Source: Planoprotostelium fungivorum
Taxonomy: Eukaryota; Evosea; Variosea; Cavosteliida; Cavosteliaceae
Assembly: GCA_003024175.1 (NCBI GenBank)
Contig: MDYQ01000173.1
Span: forward strand, 1-58,328
Reading direction: 5' to 3'
Length of the DNA: 58,328 nt
Position numbers and translations under genes: made by a program. Below the pieces are notes generated by a model. The model saw only the letters and a list, made by a program, of their open reading frames with translations, made no database searches and was not told where the DNA came from. This document shows, piece by piece, positions 23,201 through 33,816 of this stretch; position 1 is the stretch's first letter; every line of letters starts with the position of its first letter.

Positions 23201-26200
23201 TGACTGATCTCATTCATGTGTCATTCATCGATGATACCTGTTGAGGGATGGAAGCGTTGACGGGGACTGTGTTGGATCTGGTCCATACGAGGATATGGGA
23301 CATGTCTTCCAATCTCATGAAATACGATGCGATGTCATCCAAGAAGGTACCATCCTACCACAGTCAGCGAGGATGGAAAAGGATGACTCACATTGGCATA
23401 GAGAAGGTTCATCAGGGTCATCTCGTCTTCCGCTCCCGTGGCAGGGATTCTCCTCTCTTGCTCCCAGATCGCCTGAACGCTGTAACCTCCGGGCTCTTTG
23501 CCTCCCGAGGCAACGAGACCCTTGAGTGGCACTCGGACGACGCGGTTGACGTATTCCTTTCCTTCCTTGTTGAAGTAGATCCTCAGTATCGTGGGTGTCT
23601 TCGATTGGGTCAAGGCCTCGGGTCTCTGGTATCCAACGACCGTGTTGTCTACATTCTGCCAGAAGATGTACTCGTGGAGGAGGGGCTGAGGGAGGAGACC
23701 CCTCAGGAAGCGAGTGGGGATGTGGATCTGTTGATCCTCTTGTGAGCCTCCCAGATTTCGGATGATGTTGAGTGAGTAGTCGGGGGATGTGGGCTGTCTG
23801 TAGTCCAGTATTCCCTCCTCTCCCTCGGCTGAGACGAATCGATCCACCATATCCGATGGTTTGAACAGAGATCTCACCAGTGGCATATCCCACAGTGAGT
23901 ATCTTCAATCTCTCAGTATCATCCATGATGACAAGTATGATGAGATGTCAAGTATGATGAGATGTCAAGTATGATGAGATGTCAAGTATGATGATATGTA
24001 CATGAGATGATATGTATGAGACATGTATATGAGATAAGAGAAAGCGTGAATGGGATAAGTTCACCTCCAATCGGATGAGAAGATGAGAGTTCGGTAGAAT
24101 TGTCTACCATGCTCCATGATACGGTAGTAATGGATCGTCTTGTGTTTGCGAAGAACGACGACCTCTCTCATATACTTCCTCTGGGTCTCCATTGCCTTGC
24201 ACTTTGGACACAATCGAATCTCCTCCGTCGAGTTGTGGATCTTTCCTACGAAGCTGCAGTTGCCACACAAGGACACTCCACATCGTCTGAAGCACTGAGT
24301 GACTCTTCGATGACGATGCACTCACTTGCAGTAGTATCTCTTGTTGTTCACCATACTGAATTTGGATCGACATTCCGTGCAGTTCTCCGTCTTCTGCTTG
24401 GGGGCACTCTGCTTGGGATCCGTGACTGAGGTGGGATCGACCTCGAAACCGATGAGACGTGCACAGACATCCTGGCTGGTGTAGGTGCTGTTGGGCATGA
24501 AGATCTCTCCGGAGGGGAACAACTGTCTGGGTCAGATGGCTCTCTTCCTCTCTCACCTTGAATTTGGCTCGAATGGGCTCGAAGATGTCAGAGATCCAGC
24601 TCTCGGAGGGTCCGAAGCTACTGGGATCGTACTTTCGAGTGAAGTTGGGGATGTTGTGGAGGCGATCGTCGGGCTTCCACAACTGAAGGTCGAATCGAGT
24701 GCCCATCACTCTCACCCAGTTTCGCTTCGCTGTCGTCTTCACAGAAGCACAAGCCAGATGCGTCTGCTCTCCAAAGACTTCCTTGAAATCGTCCATCGCA
24801 TAGATCCTGGGATCCACTCGTTCTGTGTCCCGTCAGTCATCTCCAAGGTGCTATGGTTCTCACCCATGATAGCGTTGTTAAGGGTGAGAGTTCCCAACTG
24901 GATGTTGACTTCTGTCTCTACCTTCCCTCCCAACTGGCCTCTCGATTGATATCTCTCGGCATCAGCCTTGGCTTGTTGCTCGGCAGTGCGCGACGTCAGA
25001 TCGGGTATGAATCGTCCCACATTGTGAAGACCGTCCATGTTTCTCCAGTGACGTGTCAGTCCCGCTGATGCCAGAGGATTGTTGGGGTTCTTGGTGACCA
25101 TGGTGACCACCTCCATGGTTTCAGTTCATCCATGTCATCCTCTCACCTTGACGATCCTCTCCATGATGTCGTTTCTTCTGTCTTGATCATCCTCGAGATA
25201 TTTGAGTAGATTCAACCGTTGCTTCTGGAAGAGATCGAAGATTTCCGTGTCGGCGATTCCCAGACCGATGGTCATGTCTCCGTTGGCTGTTCTCTTCATC
25301 TTCTTCCCTGTGTCATTCTGACTGTTGAAGTGGTAGTGGCTGTTCAAAAAGATCTGGCTGGACAACAAGGTGACCACGTTGGAAGGGGTCAACTCATCGT
25401 AAGAAGAGTGAAGGAACAGATAAGCCAGGTGAGCGTAGAGCAGACAGGCCGTAGGGAGATCATCCACCTTGATCGCATGCTCCACCCATCTCTCCAGCAT
25501 GGGATACACTTGCTCGTCCATCAGTCCTCTGTCTCTCTTCAGTCCATCTTCACAGTCACTCTACGAAGAATCGATGTCACCTGAGTTCCTTCCTCTTGTT
25601 GCGCATGATTCGAATGAAATCAGGTGTGGTCTCCAGACCTCTGGCAAACCCCTCCCACATGGACTTGCTGACCATGGAACGATCCCACTCCGAGTGGGAG
25701 ATGAAGAAGATCATGAAACCTTCGATACGGACCAAGAGACGGATGACGTACAAGATCATGAACCCCGCTTCCTCCGTGTAGCACCCGGGATCTAAATCGA
25801 GGGCATTCTCCAGCATGACGTTCAGGGGCTTCAGATTGGCCTCCGGGGACAGTCTGAGCTCATTGAACAAGAGTCCCAGAGGTGTGGCCAGAAAGTGTCG
25901 GTCTGGGGCGGGGACATTGGTGGGGAGGACCTTCTCCGTGGGGGGCTGCCATTGCCCAGGCTCGAAGACGACAGAGTCGATGATGTTCTCCAAGTCCAGT
26001 ACACCCAACGAATTGATGTGCTCCTGACTCGCAAAGAAGTTCAAGACCAGCGGAATTCTCATGTAGGGCACTGATCGTGTCAGTCGTGTTCACTAGAGAC
26101 ACTCTCTCACCTGTCAGGTAGGAGATGAGCAGTTCACTGGCACTCTGTGTGAGCTTTCCTTCGAAAGTGGGGAGTTGAGGGATGTGCAAGATGTCTTCTT

Positions 26201-28843
26201 CGTTCTCCACGGGCTTTCCAGCGATCTCAGAGGGATCGGCCCCCGATGGATTACGATTCTTCTTGGAGAATAGTCTCGACCAGAAGGTGGTCTTCTCCGT
26301 GTCGGGTAGAGGATGAACCGAGCGAAGGCTCTGTTTAAATCCATTCACCGTGAAACCTTCACCCTCTCGGAAGCTCCAACTTAATTTCGCATCCTGGTAG
26401 ATGATCAGATGCATGGTACTCCATTCATTTCACCTTTTGGAACCATGGCTTCACTTGGGGAAGAGCAGCTTGATCGGGTGTGGTGAGGTATTTGAACAGG
26501 AAGACAATGTCTCGGTAGTACAACAATTCAGGGTAGTTGTAGAGGATCTCGCTCTGCTCTCCTGAAAGGTACAAGGGAAGATTCTCGGAGGGAAATCCGA
26601 TCTCCCAGCACATCTGCTCCAGCAATGTGTTGATGTTCCCCGTTTGCATGTTCTGCTCGAACTGAAAGATGACGTGATCATCCTGTTCCAGTCAATGAGG
26701 AAGTGGACAAGAGACTCACCTTGATCAACTCCCTCTGCGTTGTGAAATAGTCAAGGACTCGTGTTCGAGTGACAACCAGCTCTGGGGTAGTGAAGATGAG
26801 ATCCTGAGATTGAGTCCTGAAGACGCTAGCGTCGAATCCAAAAGGTTGGAAGAAGTATCTGGGAGAGGGAGGGGGAGTACCGTTGAGGTGAAGGGAGAAC
26901 ATGGATGGAATATCGAAGGCTCTCATTCTCGCCACGGCATCAGTCACCGCAGCGAGTGCAGCCATGGTCAAGATACGTGAGGCATCAAAGATTCGATTGA
27001 CTCGAATGGACATGGAGCAAGCGGCAAAGTGTAAGGCGATGTGATGGAGGAGTCTCAGCAAGTTGAGCTGCGTCTCGTATCGCACGGGCTGTCTGTACAT
27101 GCACTGAGACGAGTTGGGGTGGTTGTTCGACAGGGGAATGGGGATGACTCGGGTGAACATGTGCTGGATCAGAGACACCGTCAGCGTGTGGGTGTATTGG
27201 ATCTGCTCTCTTCAGCCACTGACGATGATGGTGACACTCACCTGTGTGGTCTGGTAGGCCAAGAGAGTGCAGATCTGATCGACGTGTGTGAGTCCGAGTG
27301 TGAGCTCGATGAAGTCGGAGATGGTCTCGGGGACGAGAGTGAACTGTACGGGTCTGAAGTGGGTCTCCACTTGGGCCCATCCGGCCAAGCTCTCCACGTT
27401 CTCTCGCATCAAGGTCTGGAGCAACGGAATTCCCTCGAAATCTACGGCCCGGTTGTTCACCTGCACAGTCAGCTCGTGCGGCACAGATGACCTCACCTCA
27501 GGGACGAGCTTCTTGCTGCTCTGTTGTTGCTGCGTGAGGAGTCTGTTCATGGCCTCCAGGGCCTGGTACATGGTGGAGGCTTGTTGAGAATTAACCAGTG
27601 TCCCTTGAGAGGGGGTGATGGCCTCTGCCAAATCGGATGCCATCTGTCTGACGTAGTTCTGCACCTTTCGAACGTCGTTGATCTTGAGATCGCTGGTGCT
27701 GACCAACTTCCACATGTTCTGTAGAGTCTGCCACTTGAAGATCATTCCAAAGTACTGGATCTGTCTCTCTGAGAGTCCAATTCTCGCCATCATGACGTTA
27801 GCTGCTTCAAGGATGCAGTGAGTCATCGACAAGTCCCCTGACGTCGGTGCCGTCCTCCACGGTGAGTTCACTGTCGTTCCGTCCACGTTCGAGTGAAGGG
27901 TCGCCGACAGAGGCTTAGCGTTCAGTGAGGGTAGCAGCACTTCGTAGATCGTCTGACAATCGTTCATGTTCACTGGCCATATCTGTCTCCATCAATCTCT
28001 CCTCTCTCTTCTTGGAGTTGTGTCGTGATAGGCAGTAGACGTTATTCATTTGATGAGTATGTCATAAGATGAGTAGATCATGATATGAGGTGATATGTGG
28101 ATGATTGAGAGAGGAATGACGGTGACACCTGGAGTCTCATGAGGAAGAACCAGAAGGATGAATCAGTGAGTTTCTCCACGGAAATGTTGTCGATGGTGAT
28201 GGACAGTTTGTACACAAGATTGCCAGAGGGTCCACCCTTGACGGGGTGATAGTAGGATATTCCCATGGAGTTGGTGTTGATGATGGTGAAGGAGAAAGAG
28301 TCACTCCTGCGTTCCAACAGGTACAGGAGGTATCCATCCCCCTCTTGATCGTTGGCCCATCCTCCTGGAATCAAAAGAAATCTTCCCACGGCCATGGCTG
28401 CATCCTTTCATTCTCTCTCCTTTCTTTCTCAACTCACTGGCTATTCTCTGGTGGAGATTGCTCAGAAAGATGACAAACTTCTCCTCCGAACTGCTTCGAG
28501 CAGGTAGGGCGGTCGTCATCACTGAGAATTCGTTCAAAGCATCGAGGAACAATCTGGCTACAATTTCCCCGCTGACCACTGTAGGGGAAATGAGTGAAAC
28601 GACGGATTGAACGTCATCACCTGGGGTAGATAGTGGTGCCAGTAGCTCAGGTTGACTGAAAAGAAGGTTTAATCCATGAGACACAAATTTGGTCGCTGCC
28701 TCGAACGTATGTCTGCAAGAAAATCATTCAAAGGAACTTTCGGAGGAGACGCACGTGGATATAGTTTTGTGGTCCTCTGGTCGTGGCTCAAAGGTGCCAT
28801 CGAGGAAGAGGTCCTTATGTGTGAGCTCATCCCACGGGTTCAT
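14223..28843 (-). CDS. giant DUF3638/DUF3645 helicase-like protein with FYVE finger, EF-hands and VPS62/VPS13-type domain
   Basis: About 33 introns; estimated 4,100 residues. ATG at 28843 (MNPWDELTHKD). Order of parts, residue numbers approximate: helical N-terminal scaffold; a conserved-looking TGPYMRIPLVLNFF block near 900; a FYVE-type finger near 1,280; a long alpha region; DUF3638 near 2,470 with a P-loop (LIMGSGKTTVVAPLLALML) and a GFDRF end; a DExD-like motif (LFMDEVDLIL) near 2,620; DUF3645 (VPFVGKDVPSQRSEFAHPD-like) near 2,850; a second helicase-like lobe (FSGTPSELLP, TTGMDIQHTLNARAVLTLGK, QGAFRMRGIGKGQ); an EQ-repeat linker; EF-hands (DSNHDGLVSIENI, DYNRDGLLSCSEF); and a C-terminal beta domain (MIWCSEGTGSRQEMSIW, IYIWKPIPPSTDFVAMGVV). 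Stop at 14223 assumes a last intron; unspliced, it ends at 14379. The family's biochemical role is unknown. It could conceivably be two adjacent genes. Confidence 0.75.
16860..16923 (-). repeat. CTCCTG/CTCTTG hexamer repeat encoding Glu-Gln linker
   Basis: Ten or so tandem hexamers within the giant gene encode alternating Glu-Gln residues on the reverse strand, a flexible or coiled linker between the helicase-like core and the EF-hand region. Such repeats are length-variable between strains. Confidence 0.85.
18872..19055. repeat. 26-bp minisatellite, about 7 copies, inside an intron of the giant gene
   Basis: Units of the form TGATGAAGAGGTAGRTGTATA followed by STCAA repeat head to tail with few substitutions. 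They fill most of the longest intron (roughly 18835-19070) of the giant gene, where other introns are only 30-60 nt. Copies alternate TGATGAAG and TAGTGAAG starts. Confidence 0.9.
23924..24000. repeat. 17-bp tandem repeat in an intron of the giant gene
   Basis: Three exact and one or two partial copies of TGATGAGATGTCAAGTA lie in the intron downstream of the FYVE-encoding exons. Like the minisatellite at 18872 they account for this intron being longer than usual. Confidence 0.85.
24230..24410 (-). other. FYVE-type zinc-finger coding segment of the giant gene
   Basis: Using a 39-nt intron (GTGAGTGC..GTGCTTCAG), the codons give four CxxC pairs: CTEC, about 12 residues, then CKRC, CGNC and, after about 14 residues, CPKC. 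A KRYYCKRCG run takes the place of the FYVE consensus R(R/K)HHCR. FYVE domains bind phosphatidylinositol-3-phosphate; related degenerate fingers may bind other ligands. Whether this one keeps lipid affinity is uncertain because the HH pair is YY. Confidence 0.65.
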
Positions 28844-29020
28844 TTTGATTGACCCCTGACTCCTCTAACGTTCTGAAATAGAATGTTATACTTGGTCGTC
28901 ACAAGCAAGTCAGTACCCACCGTCAAGAAGTCTGTTGGTGATGCGTTTGTTTTCGTTTCCAATTGGTTTGTTTAAAACTCGCATTACAATTTTATTCACG
29001 GGCCACGTTGACGATCGGCC
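28844..29020. promoter_or_regulatory. 177-bp divergent promoter region
   Basis: Separates the start codon of the giant gene (reverse) from that of the YL1 gene (forward). Both promoters must lie here or in the first exons. No TATA box or named motif is evident. Confidence 0.4.
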
Positions 29021-30502
29021 ATGTCTAAGGAAGAAGAAGAGAACACAAAGAAGGAGCTTCCATCTAGAAGTAGCCGCGGTAAAAAGTGAGAGTTGCTCAT
29101 TATGTATCATCGGATTCAAAGCAATAGCAAGGCTTGGTGCATTACTGGAGCAAGAAGATCCCGGTGCTGATGATGAATTTTGGAACCAACCCTATTTCCA
29201 GGAGGAGGCAAACGACGCTTTCTTTGAAGTGGTGTGTTGATGCTGCATCAGTGGCAATACAGGACTGAATGACAGCAGGAGGAAGAAGAGGAGGACGTTG
29301 TGGATGCCGATTTTGATGAGCCTGAAGGACCTGAATTTGATCCAGATCCTGAACAACAAGACGAAAAGGATCCAGATGCCAAGGTAAGAAGATGAATGAT
29401 TTGAATAACTTTCGACAGAAGAGGAAACTGAACGTGTATGTCGATCCGAAGGGAGCGAAGGCGAAGAAGGCAGAGAAACTGAAGGCAGCGAGAGAGAAGA
29501 AGAAGCAAGTCAAGACAGAAGAAGAGGCGTACCACACCGATGACAATGATGGAGAAATGGAAGACGATAACATGATGGAGACGGAGGAGAAGGTGAGGAG
29601 GAGAGAGAAGAGAGAGGATGACGATGTCAGGAGGAAGTGATACCGATGGGAGGGAAGAAGAGGAGCTCCATCGGAGACACAGACAGACAAGTGAGGGCCT
29701 CCACATCGATGGCCACGAAAGAGGGGAATGAATACCGAAAGCAAACGATCAAAGATCAACAGAAGAAGAAGGTGAGGTCGAGTGGAGGGGGGTGAAGCTG
29801 AAAGAAGCAGATGGAAAGACAGAAGAAGCAGACGAGAACGAGACAAGTGAAGAAGATGACACAGGAGCAGATGCTGGAAGAGGCAAAGGTAACAGAGCAG
29901 TACAACACGGAATCACTGGCTATACTCCAAGCGATCGAAGAGGAGAAGAAAGCCAGGGCCATCGTGAAGACGGACAACAAGATTCCCATCATTACTTTCC
30001 ACTCCAAGGGGGGTCTGGACACCATCCACTTTTCTGATCCCTCCATCTACCCTTCCATCTTCACTCAGAATCCTCCCGCCCGTGAGTCATCACAACTACC
30101 GGACACTCTGCATCACAAATATAGAGAATGAGAAATATCACAAGGATAGAAAGATCAGATGAGAATAAGAAAATATCATGAGAATGAGAAGAGAGTGTAT
30201 CATAGGATAGAATGGAGAATGAGAAGAGAACAGAGCCCACGAGGGGAGTGTGTGCGATCACAGGACTTCCTGCACGATTCATTGAACCCAAGACAAACAC
30301 ACCGTATGCCAACCTGCAAGCCTATCGAATCATCAAAGAGAGGTGAGTGGAGAGAGAAGAAGAGGACTGAGGGTGTAGGTACCTGAAGACGGAAGAGGAG
30401 AAGTACGATAAAAAGTTATCCCAACTGACAGCTCTTCTAGAGGAGAAGAAGAAACAGAAAGAGATCAACATGAAGAAGATGGGGGAGAAGATAGCTACAT
30501 AA
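29021..30502 (+). CDS. VPS72: YL1 nuclear protein (VPS72), SWR1/SRCAP complex subunit
   Basis: After a first intron (GTAAAA..AAAG) the product begins the YL1 pattern: a RLGALLEQEDPGADDEFW-type histone-binding segment, a long acidic stretch (EEEEEDVVDADFDEPEGP) and a basic coiled region (KAKKAEKLKAAREKKK). After a long intron (30080-30231) comes the YL1_C signature TGLPARFIEPKTNTPYANL with AYRIIKERY. YL1 is the H2A.Z-H2B chaperone subunit that helps SWR1-type remodellers deposit H2A.Z. About 310 residues, TAA at 30500-30502. Tail to tail with TFIIS, 30 bp between stops. The intron near 30106-30231 is made of degenerate GAGAATGAGAA-like repeats. Confidence 0.9.
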
Positions 30503-30532
30503 AGAGGATGAAGTGTATTCAGGATGTATCGT

Positions 30533-31787
30533 CTAACTCTTCCATCTATTTCCACAGTTTGTGCACTCGTGGAAGGTGGTCATAGGCTCATCCGAACTGT
30601 GTCGTGTGAGGCGAATGGAGATAAGGTTGTAGGTGTGACACAGAAGGAAGAAATATGAAGGTGTGAGTATGTGTCCTACCTTCTCGTCTGAAGCTGAAAG
30701 TATGTGGTCTCTCTCTTTCCACACTTTCCGCACTTGAACATGTTGGTGGACGTTCTGTTACCTTGGCTGACTTGAGCAGCCTTCTGTTGCCACTCTTCGA
30801 TCTCCTTTCGCTCCCTCTTCGTCTCCTCCGAGGCCATATCCTGTGTGCTCATGCGACACAACCTTCCTCTGTCATTCCTCTTCTCTTCTCTCACTCACTT
30901 GTCAGCAGTGAGCTCCCCCTTCATGACACTGTTCCTCAGGGCTGGATTCTTAGGGTTCTTCAGATTGAAGTGGAGTGACCGGAACTTAGCCTTGTAATCC
31001 TTCTCTGCTCTTCTTCAGATGGGCTGTGTGACTTGGCTCACCTGTGTTGCCGTTGAACATGGTGTATAATTCATGCTCGATGTCCATTGCAACTTGTGGA
31101 GCAGACAGTGTGTCTGTCACTTGGTCAGTGGGAGCTGAAGAGAACGAGAATACCATCCGGTTGTGAACCGAGAGCAGACTCCAACATCTCTCGGGTCTTG
31201 TCTCTGATCTGTGTGTTTCCTCCTGTGGGACGGCTCGCCTGCTTGACTACCTTTGGCTCTGCTTTGGGTTTCTCTTCTTCCTTCTTGGTCTTCTTCGCTG
31301 TGCTCGGTGATGATTGCTCTTCATCTGGGTCAATTGAGTGAGTGTCGAGTGATCAGTGTCTCACCGTTTCTCCTCTTCTTTGAGTCGTCCTCTTTCTTGG
31401 TAGATGCACCAGCATCCAACAGTTTCTTCCAAGCATTGACGAGACCCTCACTCAATTTTTGGATCTAGATCGATTATTTGATCATCGCTTTTGTTTTGTT
31501 GTAGGTGAATTCACCTCGGAGTTGGAGTGTTTTCGCAACTTGCCTACAGACTTACCTAGCTTTGTGCTCTACATTTTTACGATCAGGAATCAGATGTCAT
31601 TATTCTTTCACCTTTAGAATTTCTAATGTTATCTTTGCTTGGCTGAGGTTCTGTAAGATTTGTAGAGTACTCTCATTGTTGTTCGACTGAAATCCGATTA
31701 GATGGTCTACTCTTGATGAAGACAGGACACCTCTATCGCTTTATCTAAATTCTTTTTGGATGTCTTAATCTCTTCCAGTGTGCTCAT
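30533..31787 (-). CDS. TFIIS: transcription elongation factor S-II (TFIIS)
   Basis: ATG at 31787 begins a helical N-terminal domain (TLQILQNLSQAKITLEILK, then GKSVGKLRKHSN) like the TFIIS N-domain that docks on elongation factors. It is followed by a Lys/Ser/Asp-rich linker, a central domain and the C-terminal zinc ribbon CGKCGKRETTYFQLQTR. A 79-nt intron separates this from SSDEPMTTFHECTNCGNRW. The acidic DE pair that reaches into the RNA polymerase II active site to stimulate transcript cleavage is intact. Four zinc cysteines are present (CxxC twice). Starts divergently from POLD3 with about 110 bp between ATGs. Confidence 0.92.
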
Positions 31788-31897
31788 GACTCAATTCACC
31801 ACGAAACTCAACTGAAATAACGACTCATAAGATACGGTTGTAGAACCATCCTCCCGCCAAAAATCTGTATTTGTTGGGGTTACTGAGATCAGACCCA

Positions 31898-33799
31898 ATG
31901 TCGAACTATAACCTTTATATAGACAACCTAGAAAACTGGGTCTGTGAAGATCGTAAAATCGTGAGTCAGAAGTATTCGTTGGTTATTGAACTCTGCTCAG
32001 ATCACATACAAGTGGTTAAGTCATGAGCTGAACGTGGCGAATAACATTGCAAAGAAGTGAGATGCGACGTGTTGTTCCCTGCTGAAAGATGCAGGATGTT
32101 GTACGCCTTTGCGGAGAAGATGGGGAAGAAGATCAAGGTCATCTATTTCATAGGAGGAAAGAAGGACGGAACGTATGAATTCATGTTAGTTCGAGACCAA
32201 TTGCTCGAGGGTGAGGGGAGAAGAAGAGAGAGGATTGAACGAGAATAGAATGCCGGAAACAGTTCGATGAGATCAGTGGAGTTCACATCTACAGTGTTCA
32301 ATCTGAATTACCCAATGATGCGATCCAACTGTGGAATGCAGATGCTGTACAGTACCAAAATGCCCTACAGAAAGGAGAAGGAGCGCAGTACTTGGATAAT
32401 CGATATTCTTCTATCCAATTTGACGTAGAGAAGAGGACTAAGAGGGAGACACAACAAGTGAAGAGAAACGCTCATCACGATGCTGACGTCACGCAGGTAC
32501 AGCACCTCGCCTCTAAGGGTCTCGTGAATACCGATAAGGCTAAAGCTGAGCACAGACAGAGCAGCAACACTGCCCTTCCCTCTTCTGTGGCGACACCGGC
32601 TTCCACATCAGCTACGTCCGTCACTGGTGGCAAGAACAAGGGAACAATGAACTCCTTCTTCAAGGTGAGAGGATGACGATCATTGAGCTGAAGAGAATAG
32701 GCTGGTGCGAAGACAGCAGACAAGCAAGAGCCTCAATTGACCCCCATCAAGGTTCGTTTGCCCTGAGGATGAAACTGATGAGAGAAATAGAAGGAAAAGG
32801 AGGAGGAGGCACCAAAAGAAGAGAAGTCCAAGAAGCAGGATAAGAGCAAAGCAGCAGAAGAGAAGAAGAAGCAAGAAGAGAAGAAGAAGCAAGAGGAGAA
32901 GGAGAAGAAAGAAGAGGAAGAAGAGATGTCTGAGGATGAGGAATCCGAAGTGTCCCCAAAGAAATCCAAATCGAAAGGAAAACCGGTGAAGGTAAAGAGT
33001 CTCTGTACATCATTGAGGTTGACAACGACAGATGGCCAGAAAGAGCTCAGCGTCACCAGTGAAGAAGGGAGGAAAGAAGGAGCAGAAGGAAGAAGAAGGA
33101 TTCAGCACACCATCCAAGACCAACAGAAAGAGAAGGATCGTCGACTCTCCAGAACCAGAGGAACAGAGTTCTTCTGAGAGTAGTGAAGAAGAGATGTCAT
33201 CGCAAGCAGAAGAGAGTCAGAACTCCCAGGGTGAGTGGATGGAGATCTCCTCTGAATGACAAGGGGCAGCCGAAAAGTCACAAGAGAGCCCAGATAAGAA
33301 GCCAAAGAGGAAGAGACAGAAGTCGATCAAGCCACAACAGAGCAACACGTTGGACAAGGTGCTCAGTTCACCCCCAAAGACACAGACGACTGAAAAGGTG
33401 AGAGGAGAGAGAGACAAGTCTGAATATGGAAGGTGGTGTTGGGTGCTGATGGAGTGAAGAAAGTGTTGAGACCACAGAAGAGAACAGTCACAGAGAAGTA
33501 CAAAAATGAGAAGGGATACACAGGTGAGAGAGAAAGGAGAATATAGATAATGGAGAGTATATAGACAATAGAGAATATATAGACAATAGAGAATATATAG
33601 ACAATAGAGAGAGGCTAGAGAGTATGTAGACAATAGACTGAGGGGGACAGTGACACGAGATGTGGTGATCGAAGAGATGGTGGAGGTGGACTATGAGGAA
33701 CCCAAGGTGAAGCAGGAGGCGAAAGAGAAGACAGAACAAGCACCTGTACCCACGAAGGCGACACAAGCGAGCATACGAAACTTTTTCACAAAGAAGTAA
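31898..33799 (+). CDS. POLD3: DNA polymerase delta subunit 3 (POLD3/Cdc27/Pol32-like)
   Basis: The N-terminal part (ITYKWLSHELNVANNIAKKM after splicing, LYAFAEKMGKKIKVIYFIGG) matches the winged-helix region of POLD3 that binds the POLD2 B-subunit. The middle is a long charged, low-complexity tail (KKKQEEKKKKQEEKE, serine and acidic runs), as usual for this subunit. The last residues are a canonical PCNA-interacting box, QASIRNFF followed by TKK and TAA at 33799. Function: processivity and PCNA tethering of replicative polymerase delta. About 430 residues. The stop lies 17 bp from the aldolase stop on the other strand. Confidence 0.88.
33541..33632. repeat. 18-bp tandem repeat in a POLD3 intron
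   Basis: About four copies of ATATAGACAATAGAGAAT, drifting to GTATGTAGACAATAGA at the end, enlarge an intron near the 3' end of the POLD3 gene. Confidence 0.85.
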
Positions 33800-33816
33800 A
33801 GAGGAAACAGAAGGCT

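Noticed and set aside
23315-23926. 203-codon alternative reverse frame in the giant gene
   Set aside because: Arg/Pro/Ser-rich frame-shifted shadow; the 183-codon frame at 23335-23886 continues the conserved protein across both splice sites.
29142-29846. Reverse ORF of 234 codons opposite the YL1 gene
   Set aside because: It is the antisense of the acidic and lysine-rich YL1 exons, giving a Ser/Leu/Phe-rich shadow. The forward strand has a clear YL1 domain.
32680-33766. Leucine/serine-rich reverse ORFs across POLD3
   Set aside because: Antisense shadows of the Lys/Glu-rich POLD3 tail.
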